The position numbers and the translations under genes were made by a program. The notes under the pieces are model-generated. The model was not told the DNA's origin. It saw only the letters and a list, made by a program, of their open reading frames with translations, and searched no databases. DNA of 17,707 bases from positions 1 through 17,707 of the forward strand of contig DATFMH010000176.1 in the NCBI GenBank assembly GCA_035267045.1, given 5' to 3'. Positions 8,501 to 16,225 of the stretch are shown one piece after another. Numbering within the stretch: the first letter of the stretch is position 1; each line of letters opens with the position of its first letter. The DNA is from DATFMH01 sp035267045. GTDB lineage: Bacteria; Bacteroidota; Rhodothermia; Balneolales; DATFMH01.

Positions 8501-9757
8501 TTAAAATTTAATCTCAATAATATGATATGGATTTTTAAAAGTATAGCGTATTTCAAAATGGTATAAATTACATATCGCTTTAACTATAGCTAAACCGAGT
8601 CCTATTGACTGCTGACTGTTTCCTGATTTTTGAAAACGGTTAAATAATTTTTCGGGTTGTATATCCGGTTCATAACCAGTGTTTTTAGCTATAAGAGATT
8701 CATCAGTTAAGATGTATTCTATATTTCCATCTTCGTAATTATGTTTAATGGAATTTGATAATAAATTATTTAATAATACTTCCGCCAAATAATTATTCAT
8801 TTTTAATTTTACAGAAGCAAAATCATCCAGTTCAAGTTTGAGGCCTCTCATTGCTGCAAACTCCCTGTAAATATCCACTTTTTCTCTCAGCAGCTCAGTC
8901 AAATCGATTTCCTGATGTTGCTGATACTGGTTATTTTCGATTTTAGCAAGTAATAGCAATGCCTGATTCAATTTTGCGAGTTTCCCGGTTGCCTCATAAG
9001 CATCGCTAATAAGTTGTATTTCTCCTTCCTTATTAAGCTCACCTTGCATAATAAGCTCTATCTTAGATTTAATTACAGATAGTGGTGTTTGTAATTCATG
9101 AGAGGCATTTTCAGTGAATTCTTTCAGATTTATGTAATCCTTCCGGATTTTCTTAATCATTCGTTCCAGTTCTTTATTCAGGTCCTGGAATTCATTAATA
9201 TCCGTTTCGGGAAATTCTACCCCAATCCCACTCGAAGCCAGGTTATACTGTTTAATATTTTTTAGTGTTTGATAAAACGGCTCCCAAAGCTGATAAAGGA
9301 TACGGTTATTGACAAAGTAAAAACCAATAAAGAGCAGTAAAATTAATAAAACTTCGGTCAACAAAATCGTCATTATTAAATCGTCGTGCTCGAGCAGCGA
9401 TTTGCGAATAATAAGGACATATGGATGATGATTGATGATAATTGTTGTTTTGTATTGCCGGAAAGGTATCTCCTCTTTCTCAGCACGGCTGAACATTCGG
9501 ATATTACTGAAAGAAGTTGCAACAGATTTGGTTTTATCAACAGGCTTCAGCGACATCAATTCGTTGCTAAATTGTAGATGAGGTGTCTGCTGTTGCTTTA
9601 ATTCACTTACAATCAGTTCTTTTTGATTGATTAAAGCCTCATCAACCGAATCGATCATCAAATAATGAAAAGCTACAGCAAAAATAATGGTCCATATCGC
9701 TAATATGGATAGAAACAGGGAGAGGTAATATCGTCTTGTCTTTGTAAGTAGCTTCAA
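8501..9757 (-). CDS. Membrane sensor histidine kinase (TTG start)
   Basis: This is the 418-residue sensor of a two-component system. A first membrane helix (about residues 12-33) and a second (about 127-149) flank a roughly 90-residue periplasmic region with no recognised sensor fold. The HisKA box FTENASHELQTPLSVIK carries the phosphoacceptor His220. The ATPase part has the N-box VLLNNLLSNSIKHN (328-340) and the G-box SIGLGLAIVKAI (384-395). No PAS domain is visible. The start is read as TTG at 9757. It overlaps the regulator stop as TTGA, an in-frame TAA lies five codons upstream, and the next Met (34) lies at the end of the first membrane helix. The overlap suggests translational coupling with the regulator. 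The signal is unknown. Candidate targets are susCD downstream or the serine hydrolase gene upstream. Confidence 0.9.
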   Translation of the reverse strand: MKLLTKTRRYYLSLFLSILAIWTIIFAVAFHYLMIDSVDEALINQKELIVSELKQQQTPHLQFSNELMSLKPVDKTKSVATSFSNIRMFSRAEKEEIPFRQYKTTIIINHHPYVLIIRKSLLEHDDLIMTILLTEVLLILLLFIGFYFVNNRILYQLWEPFYQTLKNIKQYNLASSGIGVEFPETDINEFQDLNKELERMIKKIRKDYINLKEFTENASHELQTPLSVIKSKIELIMQGELNKEGEIQLISDAYEATGKLAKLNQALLLLAKIENNQYQQHQEIDLTELLREKVDIYREFAAMRGLKLELDDFASVKLKMNNYLAEVLLNNLLSNSIKHNYEDGNIEYILTDESLIAKNTGYEPDIQPEKLFNRFQKSGNSQQSIGLGLAIVKAICNLYHFEIRYTFKNPYHIIEIKF

Positions 9758-10431
9758 GATAATCTGAATTTATATCCTATACCATAAACGGTTTCTATAT
9801 AATCTTTACCACTGATGGCCGTCATCTTTTTTCTTAGATTTTTGATATGTGCATATACAAAATCGAATGAATCAGCCATATCCATATTATCACCCCATAA
9901 ATATTCGGCAATCGATTCTTTTGTTATCACCCTGTTAATATTAGACATAAAATAATACAGCAAATCATATTCCTTTTTGGTAAGGGTTAACTGATGATCA
10001 TCTATAAAAGCCAGGTGTTCATCGGGAATAATTTTAAGTTCCTGTATTTGAAATTCTTTTTGTCCGTCAAAAAACTTCCTTCTGATCACTGCTTTCAAAC
10101 GTGCATTTAATTCCGATAAATGAAATGGTTTTGTTAAATAATCATCCGAACCGATATTCAAACCCTTTATTCGATCATCCAGCGAGTCTCTTGCGGATAT
10201 GATTATTATTCCGGCTTGCGATTGTATGGCTTTGAGTTCATTTATTAAATGTAATCCGTTACCATCGGGAAGGGAGATATCGACTAAAATACAATCGTAC
10301 CGGTAGACATGAATTTTCATATTGGCTGTGTCGTAATTATAGGCGAGCTCGCAAATATATCCTTCTTTGCTAAAATAGGCCTTTATACTTTCAGCCAATG
10401 ATTTTTCATCTTCTACAACCAGGATTTTCAC
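9754..10431 (-). CDS. OmpR/PhoB-family response regulator (GTG start)
   Basis: The 225-residue transcription factor has a receiver domain (about 1-115) with acidic residues Glu7-Asp8, phosphoacceptor Asp51 in ILVDISLPDG, and conserved Lys101 in LTKPF. A C-terminal winged helix (about 128-223) includes LTLTKKEYDLLYYF and ends ETVYGIGYKFRLS. The start is GTG at 10431: the product then begins MKILVVEDEK as family members do, and no in-frame ATG lies between it and an upstream TAA. The gene is followed by its kinase with a 4-bp TTGA overlap and is preceded, 92 bp away, by the secreted hydrolase gene on the same strand, so a three-gene unit is possible. The pair does not sit with the pst genes, and nothing shows that it is PhoB. 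Confidence 0.9.
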   Translation of the reverse strand: MKILVVEDEKSLAESIKAYFSKEGYICELAYNYDTANMKIHVYRYDCILVDISLPDGNGLHLINELKAIQSQAGIIIISARDSLDDRIKGLNIGSDDYLTKPFHLSELNARLKAVIRRKFFDGQKEFQIQELKIIPDEHLAFIDDHQLTLTKKEYDLLYYFMSNINRVITKESIAEYLWGDNMDMADSFDFVYAHIKNLRKKMTAISGKDYIETVYGIGYKFRLS

Positions 10432-10523
10432 AGTATCATTATCATCTGATGTTTATGATTACATAAATACTTAAGAGCGTGTAGCTATAACGTAAGAAAC
10501 CGGGATTATTCTATATTACTTTA

Positions 10524-11480
10524 TCACCTATTAGTTTCAGCTGCTTTAGTAGTCATCAATCTATATACACGTTCTGATAATATTTTCAATTTGGGATCGA
10601 TTTTCCCCTCCTGTACAGGTACAAAACAGGAAATGATATATCTTATTTTCCCATTATCCACAATCCCAACATCATTAGTCCAGTATTTCCACCATCCTGT
10701 TTTATGGTAAAACATGACCCCGTGTGGTAACCCTGCTGCCAGCTTAGTTGTGTCACGTTGTCTCCCCAGGAATGTTTTCAACTGCATACTCACCCATGGA
10801 CTTATAAGTTTATCATTATAAATCTTAAACATAAAATCGGCGGCATGAAGCGCGCAAGTCATTGTACCGCGTATTTTTTTATATGCCGGATCCTCATATT
10901 TCCTGCTTAAAAACTTCCTGGTAACCTCACTTCCATACCATCCGTTTTCATCAATAAATTTGTTGATATTCTTTCTTCCGGCCAAGTCAATCAAACAGTT
11001 CGCAGCAGAATTATCACTGCGTGTTAACATTAAATCCAGCAGATAATTAACAGTCACCTTGTCACCATCTTTCAATAACGGCCTGGGATCGGTTTTTATC
11101 TCTTTCACAGTATCTACAGCATTAGGAAATTTAATATTGTATGATGTTGTAAGGGCATATTTACCTTTATCTATTTGATGTAATACTTCAGCAGCCACAT
11201 ACATTTTGTAGACACTGGCCGGATAAATAAAATTCGTATAGTTAACGCCAGCCAATTTTGGTTTTTGTCCCGTTAAATCTATCACGGCAAATGATATTTG
11301 TTCCTTACCGTCGGCGCCCACATCGAAATTTTTATCCAGTCCCAGATCCCGGACAATCGCATGTAATGAATCGGACAATGGTTGATCCAACACATAATAC
11401 CGGGGTATGAATACCTCCTGACCATGCACTAAATTTATATGCAATATTATAATTAATGGTATAAACCAGATAAATTTCAT
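10524..11480 (-). CDS. Secreted serine hydrolase, class A beta-lactamase-like/penicillin-binding fold
   Basis: From ATG at 11480 (a GTG sits one codon earlier) the protein has 318 residues. It has a signal peptide, MKFIWFIPLIIILHINLVHG, with cleavage near GQE, so it should be periplasmic. In numbering that counts the GTG codon, the motifs are Ser90-V-Y-Lys93 (SxxK, in YPASVYKMYV), Ser156-Asp-Asn158 (SDN) and Lys261-Thr-Gly263 (KTG). The ExxLN segment that supplies deacylating Glu166 in class A beta-lactamases is not recognisable between SDN and KTG, where the nearest candidate is Glu197-D-P. It may therefore be a DD-peptidase or other acyl-serine hydrolase rather than an efficient beta-lactamase. 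The gene lies after the phoU terminator and just upstream of the response regulator gene. Its role is not fixed by context. Confidence 0.82.
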   Translation of the reverse strand: MKFIWFIPLIIILHINLVHGQEVFIPRYYVLDQPLSDSLHAIVRDLGLDKNFDVGADGKEQISFAVIDLTGQKPKLAGVNYTNFIYPASVYKMYVAAEVLHQIDKGKYALTTSYNIKFPNAVDTVKEIKTDPRPLLKDGDKVTVNYLLDLMLTRSDNSAANCLIDLAGRKNINKFIDENGWYGSEVTRKFLSRKYEDPAYKKIRGTMTCALHAADFMFKIYNDKLISPWVSMQLKTFLGRQRDTTKLAAGLPHGVMFYHKTGWWKYWTNDVGIVDNGKIRYIISCFVPVQEGKIDPKLKILSERVYRLMTTKAAETNR

Positions 11481-11483
11481 CAC

Positions 11484-11514
11484 CTAAACTTGGTTTAGTA
11501 TTGACTACTAATAC
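11484..11514. promoter_or_regulatory. Inverted repeats just upstream of the secreted hydrolase start
   Basis: Two adjacent symmetric elements lie within 35 bp of the start codon: CTAAAC-TTG-GTTTAG (11484-11498) and TAGTA-TTGAC-TACTA (11496-11510), the latter also readable as GTATT-N7-AATAC (11498-11514). They overlap the expected leader or promoter, so they could be an operator. No identified regulator can be assigned to them. Confidence 0.4.
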
Positions 11515-11548
11515 GTTACAGTGAGCAAATATAGGTATTCCGGGGAAA

Positions 11549-11579
11549 TAAAAAAGCCGTTACAATTAAGCAACGGCTT
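11549..11579 (-). terminator. Intrinsic terminator of the phosphate-uptake operon
   Basis: An 8-bp stem AAGCCGTT / AACGGCTT (11554-11561 and 11572-11579) encloses a 10-nt loop and is followed on the minus strand by a run of T residues (from 11553 downward). It starts about 22 nt after the phoU stop codon and separates the pst cluster from the secreted hydrolase gene. Confidence 0.85.
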
Positions 11580-11601
11580 ATAAATCGTTGAAGAATCTAT
11601 A

Positions 11602-12276
11602 TCAGGCCTTTTTCTTGTTTTTACCTTTATGCTTAAGAACCTTGGCCTCTATATAAAAAATTGTCTCTTCGGCAACATTTTTCACCTGATCGCCCGCCCG
11701 TTCAAGTTTTCTGATCATGGAAAGTAAACTAAGGCAGTGAAATATCTTATCCGGTTCTCTTTCAATGATACCGGCGATCACATCATTTGCTTCAGCGTTT
11801 ATTTTATTGAGTACTTCGTCTTTTTTAAATATTGAACGAGCCTGTTTTGTGTTATCATGATCAAAAGCCTCTGCAGCAGATGTGAGCATCTCCTCAATCG
11901 TATCAAACATGACAAGTACTTTGCTTTCATCCAATAACTCTTTTTCAAATGCTACGTTCACATCCATAACAAGGCGGGAAATACCCTCTGCAATATCACC
12001 CAGGCGTTCGAGGTTGTAATTAATTTTTAACACGGCGAGGACAAAACGCAGATCTACTGCCACGGGACAAAAGAGAGCAAAAATATCTTCACAATCCCGG
12101 TCAAGTTTCAACTCGTAGGCATTAACTCGTTTCTCATTGGACAGAACCTCGTGTGCAAGGTCTTCATCAAAATTAATCAGCGAGCTTTTACATTTGTTGA
12201 GTTGGGAAATTACCAACTCCCACATGTTAATAACTTCATTTTTCAGTAATTCTAATTCGGTATGTAATTGTGTCAT
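11602..12276 (-). CDS. phoU: Phosphate signalling protein PhoU
   Basis: The 224-residue, largely helical cytoplasmic protein has the duplicated PhoU signature: Glu90-R-L-G-Asp94 in the first three-helix unit and Glu192-R-A-G-Asp196 in the second. These are the acidic metal-binding motifs of the family. PhoU connects the PstSCAB transporter to the PhoR/PhoB kinase system and holds the Pho regulon off when phosphate is plentiful. The C-terminus is a lysine-rich tail (KHKGKNKKKA). It is the last gene of the cluster, 23 nt after pstB, and an intrinsic terminator follows. The start is ATG at 12276. No phoR or phoB gene lies next to it in this window. Confidence 0.95.
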   Translation of the reverse strand: MTQLHTELELLKNEVINMWELVISQLNKCKSSLINFDEDLAHEVLSNEKRVNAYELKLDRDCEDIFALFCPVAVDLRFVLAVLKINYNLERLGDIAEGISRLVMDVNVAFEKELLDESKVLVMFDTIEEMLTSAAEAFDHDNTKQARSIFKKDEVLNKINAEANDVIAGIIEREPDKIFHCLSLLSMIRKLERAGDQVKNVAEETIFYIEAKVLKHKGKNKKKA

Positions 12277-12299
12277 ATAACCAATCCCTTTCGATGCTT

Positions 12300-13058
12300 T
12301 TAACTAAATCGCCCTGTAATATAACTTTGCGTCTTCTCATTTTTCGGATTTGTGAACATTTGCTTCGTATCTCCGTACTCTTTCAGTTCTCCCAGATAGA
12401 AGAATGCCGTTTTATCACTGATTCTTGCTGCCTGTTGCATATTATGTGTTACAATAATAATGGTATATTTTTCCTTCAATTCATAAATCAAATCTTCAAT
12501 TTTTGAAGAAGATATCGGATCAAGTGCTGAAGTCGGTTCATCAAGTAATAAAACTTCAGGTTTCATGGCAATAGCCCTGGAAATACATAATCTCTGCTGT
12601 TGTCCGCCAGAAAGGAATGTACCTTTATTATATAATGTATCCTTTACTTCTTCCCAGAGTGATGCACCTTTAAGAGCTTCCTCAACAATGGCATCCCTCT
12701 CTTCCCTCTTTAACTTGATACCATTCAACTTATAACCGGCAATAACATTATCATATATACTCATGGTTGGAAATGGATTGGGACGCTGGAACACCATTCC
12801 TACTCTTCTGCGAAGAAGTATTGGTGAAATCTCATTGATATTTTCGTTATCAAGAAAAATTTTACCACCGGTGTGTGCGTCTGGTGTTAATTCATGGATA
12901 CGATTCATACATCTGATGAAGGTAGTTTTACCACAACCTGATGGTCCCATAATCGCGATGATCCGATTACGGGGGATCTTGATATTGATCTTTTTCAATA
13001 CCTGATGATCACCGTAAAACGCATTAAAATCTTCTGTTCTCAGAACTGTACTTTCCAT
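12300..13058 (-). CDS. pstB: Phosphate ABC transporter ATP-binding protein PstB
   Basis: The 252-residue ABC ATPase is complete: Walker A GPSGCGKT (38-45), Q-loop Gln91 in MVFQRPNPFP, signature LSGGQQQR (149-156), Walker B VLLLDEPTSALDP (169-181) and switch His205 in IIVTHNMQQ. The QRPNPFP sequence after the Q-loop is characteristic of PstB within ABC proteins. It hydrolyses ATP to drive phosphate through PstC/PstA at the inner membrane. The ATG at 13058 lies 19 bp inside the end of pstA, which implies translational coupling. phoU follows after 23 nt. Confidence 0.97.
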   Translation of the reverse strand: MESTVLRTEDFNAFYGDHQVLKKINIKIPRNRIIAIMGPSGCGKTTFIRCMNRIHELTPDAHTGGKIFLDNENINEISPILLRRRVGMVFQRPNPFPTMSIYDNVIAGYKLNGIKLKREERDAIVEEALKGASLWEEVKDTLYNKGTFLSGGQQQRLCISRAIAMKPEVLLLDEPTSALDPISSSKIEDLIYELKEKYTIIIVTHNMQQAARISDKTAFFYLGELKEYGDTKQMFTNPKNEKTQSYITGRFS

Positions 13059-13888
13059 TTCTTAACCGCCAGTTTACTAAAAATGTTTAATATCAAAATT
13101 ACAAAAACAAGTATCAGCGAAGCCCCCCAGGCCAACTGGTGTGAGTTATCATAAGGACTTGTGGCATAATTAAATATCAATAAAGGAAGACTGTCAGTCG
13201 GTTTAAATATGTTATAATTCATAAACTGATTCCCAAAAGCTGTAAAAAGCAATGGGGCCGTTTCCCCGGCAATTCTCGCCACGCTCAGCATGATCCCCGT
13301 TATGATTCCACTTGCTCCGGATGGTAATATAACTTTTAATATTACCCTATAATAGGGTGTTCCCAATGCTAAAGCCGCTTCCTTGAGGGTTTCAGGCATT
13401 AGTTTGAGTGTCTCCTCGGTGGTACGAATAATGACCGGAAGCATCATGAATGCCAGTGCCACACTTCCTGAAAAAGCACTAAAATGCTTAACAGGTGCCA
13501 CAACTAATAAATAGGCCATGATACCCAAAACAATAGATGGAGTACCATTCAAAACCTCCAAACCGGACCGTGCCCAATCGGCCAATCGGCTGTCTTTATA
13601 CTCACTTAAATAAATACCCGCTCCAATACCTACAGGAATAGCCAATATGGAAGCGACAATGACTATCAAAAAGGTACCAACTAATGCATTAGCAATACCG
13701 CCGCCGCTCTCACCAACTGGTTTCGGTAATGAAACCAGAAAATGCCAATTAATGGCAGAAAATCCCTGTTTGAGGATGTAGAATAAAATAAATATGAGCG
13801 GCAATGTAGTTACAAGTGCAAATATAACTACGAGAGCCTTAAAAAGGCTGTCTTTAAATTTTCGAAATCCTAATGAGTTATTTCCCAT
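13040..13888 (-). CDS. pstA: Phosphate ABC transporter permease PstA
   Basis: The 282-residue inner-membrane permease has about six hydrophobic helices, the first at roughly residues 17-40. The EAA loop that contacts PstB is at about 170-190 (KEAALALGTPYYRVILKVIL). It is followed by SVARIAGETAPLLFTAFGN, a segment conserved in Pst permeases. It forms the channel with PstC. The start is ATG at 13888, only 3 nt after the pstC stop, and the 3' end overlaps pstB by 19 bp. Confidence 0.95.
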   Translation of the reverse strand: MGNNSLGFRKFKDSLFKALVVIFALVTTLPLIFILFYILKQGFSAINWHFLVSLPKPVGESGGGIANALVGTFLIVIVASILAIPVGIGAGIYLSEYKDSRLADWARSGLEVLNGTPSIVLGIMAYLLVVAPVKHFSAFSGSVALAFMMLPVIIRTTEETLKLMPETLKEAALALGTPYYRVILKVILPSGASGIITGIMLSVARIAGETAPLLFTAFGNQFMNYNIFKPTDSLPLLIFNYATSPYDNSHQLAWGASLILVFVILILNIFSKLAVKKWKVQF

Positions 13889-13891
13889 GCC

Positions 13892-14791
13892 TTAAAGTGT
13901 AAAACGTTTGGTGATGCGTTTACCGATAAAATTGATGATCATGGTAATAAAGAATAATATTAATCCTATCTCGATCAATGAAGAAAGATAGATATTTCCC
14001 TGAGCTTCCGTAAATTCATTAGCAATTACACTAGCCATTGTATTGCCGGTACTGAAAATACTGGTTGGAAGGTTATTTGTATTACCGATAACCATGGTAA
14101 CCGCCATTGTCTCCCCTAAAGCTCTTCCTAAAGCCAGTATAATGCCAGCTAAAATACCCGACCAGGTGTATGGTAAGATAATTTTTTTTATTACTTCAAA
14201 TCGTGTAGCTCCTAAAGAATAAGCTGCTTCTTTTAATGTACCCGGCACCAGACTTATCACCTCCCTGCTCACGGATGCTGAATAAGGTATGATCATCACT
14301 GCAAGTATTATTGATGATGATAAAATTCCGAGTCCGTAAGGAGGAACACCAATTTCCATCTCCAAAGATCGGATTATTGGTACCAACACAAATAATCCCC
14401 AAAAACCGTAAATAACCGATGGTATACCCGCCAATAATTCTATAGCGTTTTGCAGGACCGTAGAAGTCAAACCCGATTTAAAATATTCACCTAAATATAA
14501 GCTCAAAGCCACCGAAAATGGTGCACATATGATTAATGCCAAAAATGATGTAAGAAGAGTACCTACAATAAATGGTAAAGCACCGAATTGATCCTTAACC
14601 GGATTCCAGGTTGAGGTATAAATAAACTTGATTCCAAATTCTTTTATGGAGGGCCAGGAGTTAATTAATAGTGTAAGGAATAGCGCAACGACTATGAGAA
14701 TAACCGTCAATATGGCAAAAACAAGCAGCCCTTTAAATATACGTTCTTTAAGAGATAAAAGATGTATGTTCTTAATATCAGAATGATTCAC
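13892..14791 (-). CDS. pstC: Phosphate ABC transporter permease PstC (GTG start)
   Basis: The 299-residue inner-membrane permease has a first helix at about residues 20-44 and a following periplasmic stretch with TSTWNPVKDQFGALPFIVGT, a typical PstC feature. The EAA loop is at about 188-208 (KEAAYSLGATRFEVIKKIIL), followed by LGRALGETMAVTMVIGN. The start codon is GTG at 14791. The frame is open back to a TAA but has no ATG, and the next Met is far inside. The 196-bp gap before it is the largest inside the cluster and contains a strong hairpin. The partner is PstA, 3 nt downstream. Confidence 0.95.
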   Translation of the reverse strand: MNHSDIKNIHLLSLKERIFKGLLVFAILTVILIVVALFLTLLINSWPSIKEFGIKFIYTSTWNPVKDQFGALPFIVGTLLTSFLALIICAPFSVALSLYLGEYFKSGLTSTVLQNAIELLAGIPSVIYGFWGLFVLVPIIRSLEMEIGVPPYGLGILSSSIILAVMIIPYSASVSREVISLVPGTLKEAAYSLGATRFEVIKKIILPYTWSGILAGIILALGRALGETMAVTMVIGNTNNLPTSIFSTGNTMASVIANEFTEAQGNIYLSSLIEIGLILFFITMIINFIGKRITKRFTL

Positions 14792-14885
14792 ATTCCACCC
14801 GAGTAATATGAATAAACCTCTTTTTTATTTTAAGTTTGTGATAATACAAAAAAAGTAGATAAAGATGTAAATATCCGTCATAATG

Positions 14886-14927
14886 TCATTGGGTTCCCCA
14901 CGACTATATGCGCGGGAAACCCAATGA
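14886..14927 (-). promoter_or_regulatory. Intercistronic hairpin between pstS and pstC
   Basis: TCATTGGGTT (14886-14895) pairs perfectly with AACCCAATGA (14918-14927). The stem continues through CCC/GGG (14896-14898 and 14914-14916) past a single bulged A at 14917, and can extend outward through a G-U pair. No T-tract follows immediately on the minus strand, so it looks more like an mRNA-stabilising or attenuating stem than a classical terminator. A weaker stem TTGTC/GACAA around CTTTTAAAAG (14963-14984) lies directly after the pstS stop. Confidence 0.75.
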
Positions 14928-14987
14928 TATTAATGTAAATAATAAGATTCAATCCTTACAAATTGTCAGCCTTTTAAAAGACAACAA

Positions 14988-16127
14988 TTATTTATTCTGA
15001 AGTAAAGATTGATTACCGTATTTAACTGATTCCAAAATATTTTCGGCTACTTTAACAGCGGCATCCGGTAGCGGAGCATATCTCAACGGTTTGGTGAATT
15101 TTTGTCCGTCATGAATCATCCACCATACCAGGTTAACTAATGATTTAGCTTGTGCCTCTGAACGGCCGTTATATTTTTGTTGCTTATACAAAAGAACCCA
15201 GGTAAAACCTGCAATCGGGTAGCCCTCTTTAGCATCAGTGTTTGTCAATGAAACACGTGCATCAGCAGGAATCTTTACATTGGCTGCAAGACTTGTTGAT
15301 TGAAGCGTTGGTTTGATATAATTACCGCTTTTATTTTTCAGTTTGGCAACCGGCATATTGTTCTGAAGTGTATAGATCAACTCTACATATCCCAAACTAC
15401 CCGGGGTGTTCTTGATGATACCTGCAACACCAGGATTTCCTTTTCCTCCCAAACCTACCGGCCAGTCAAGAGATTTACCACGGCCAACTTTATTACTCCA
15501 TGCACTGCTAACTTTCGTAAGATAATCGCTGAAGATGTAAGTAGTTCCACTTCCATCGGAACGGTGTACAACCGTAATAGCCATGTTCGGTAATTTAACT
15601 CCTGGATTGAGTTTTTCAATTCTTGGGTTATTCCATTTTTTGATCTTGCCAAGATAAATATCAGCAATTACATCGGAGGTAAAACGTAAATGAGGATTAC
15701 CTGGAAGATTGTAACTCATTGTTACGGCACCCAAACATGTTGGAATATGTACGATAAAAGCTGGAGCATTTTGCTCATCTTTATCACTTAATGGAGCATC
15801 TGATCCACCAAAATCAATAATTTTGCTTTCAAGCTGACGAATACCGCCACCTGAACCAATACCCTGATAGTTTACTTGTATGCCAGTTTCTTTGTGATAG
15901 ACATCAAACATTTTTGTATAAATGGGATAGGCAAATGTTGAACCGGCACCCATGATATGTTTTGCATCACTACTATTTTGAGCTTTCTCATTTTGAGAAG
16001 TCTTTGTAGTAGACGATTCCGTTTTATCATTCGATTTTTTGCTGTTTCCACATGCCGTCATTGTAAACATCAATGCTATAGCAACTGCGAAAAACAAACT
16101 GGATAATTGTTGGTATTTAAATTTCAT
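14988..16127 (-). CDS. pstS: Phosphate-binding lipoprotein PstS
   Basis: The 379-residue binding protein captures inorganic phosphate in the periplasm and delivers it to PstC/PstA. The signal peptide ends MFTMTAC, giving lipobox Cys26, so it is membrane-anchored. A Ser/Thr/Lys/Asn-rich linker (about 28-55) follows. Phosphate-pocket segments are GAGSTFAYP (60-68), GSGGGI (91-96), GGSDAPL (107-113) and RSDGSGTT (189-196), which match the PstS ligand loops. The start is ATG at 16127. It lies 98 bp after the porin gene and 196 bp before pstC, with a hairpin in each gap, consistent with separate tuning of its abundance. Confidence 0.97.
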   Translation of the reverse strand: MKFKYQQLSSLFFAVAIALMFTMTACGNSKKSNDKTESSTTKTSQNEKAQNSSDAKHIMGAGSTFAYPIYTKMFDVYHKETGIQVNYQGIGSGGGIRQLESKIIDFGGSDAPLSDKDEQNAPAFIVHIPTCLGAVTMSYNLPGNPHLRFTSDVIADIYLGKIKKWNNPRIEKLNPGVKLPNMAITVVHRSDGSGTTYIFSDYLTKVSSAWSNKVGRGKSLDWPVGLGGKGNPGVAGIIKNTPGSLGYVELIYTLQNNMPVAKLKNKSGNYIKPTLQSTSLAANVKIPADARVSLTNTDAKEGYPIAGFTWVLLYKQQKYNGRSEAQAKSLVNLVWWMIHDGQKFTKPLRYAPLPDAAVKVAENILESVKYGNQSLLQNK

Positions 16128-16194
16128 AATTAGTTTGGTTTTTATATGGTGTTTTTGATGTATAAATATTATGAGCTATTTGATAAAGTTATGA

Positions 16195-16216
16195 GGGCTG
16201 AACATTTGCTCAGCCC
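16195..16216 (-). promoter_or_regulatory. Hairpin between porin gene and pstS
   Basis: Perfect 7-bp arms GGGCTGA / TCAGCCC (16195-16201 and 16210-16216) enclose an 8-nt loop, 9 nt after the porin stop codon. No clear T-run follows on the minus strand, so full termination is doubtful. Partial termination or 3'-end protection of the porin message is more likely. Confidence 0.65.
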
Positions 16217-16225
16217 GTTAAAAGT

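Noticed and set aside
9754..10431. Reading the response regulator as PhoB of the nearby phosphate operon
   Set aside because: The OmpR/PhoB family includes many functions, the kinase lacks the PAS domain usual in PhoR, and a terminator and the hydrolase gene separate the pair from phoU.
14886..14927. The pstS-pstC hairpin as a full intrinsic terminator
   Set aside because: No T-tract follows it immediately on the minus strand, and pstC, pstA, pstB and phoU downstream have no obvious promoter of their own.
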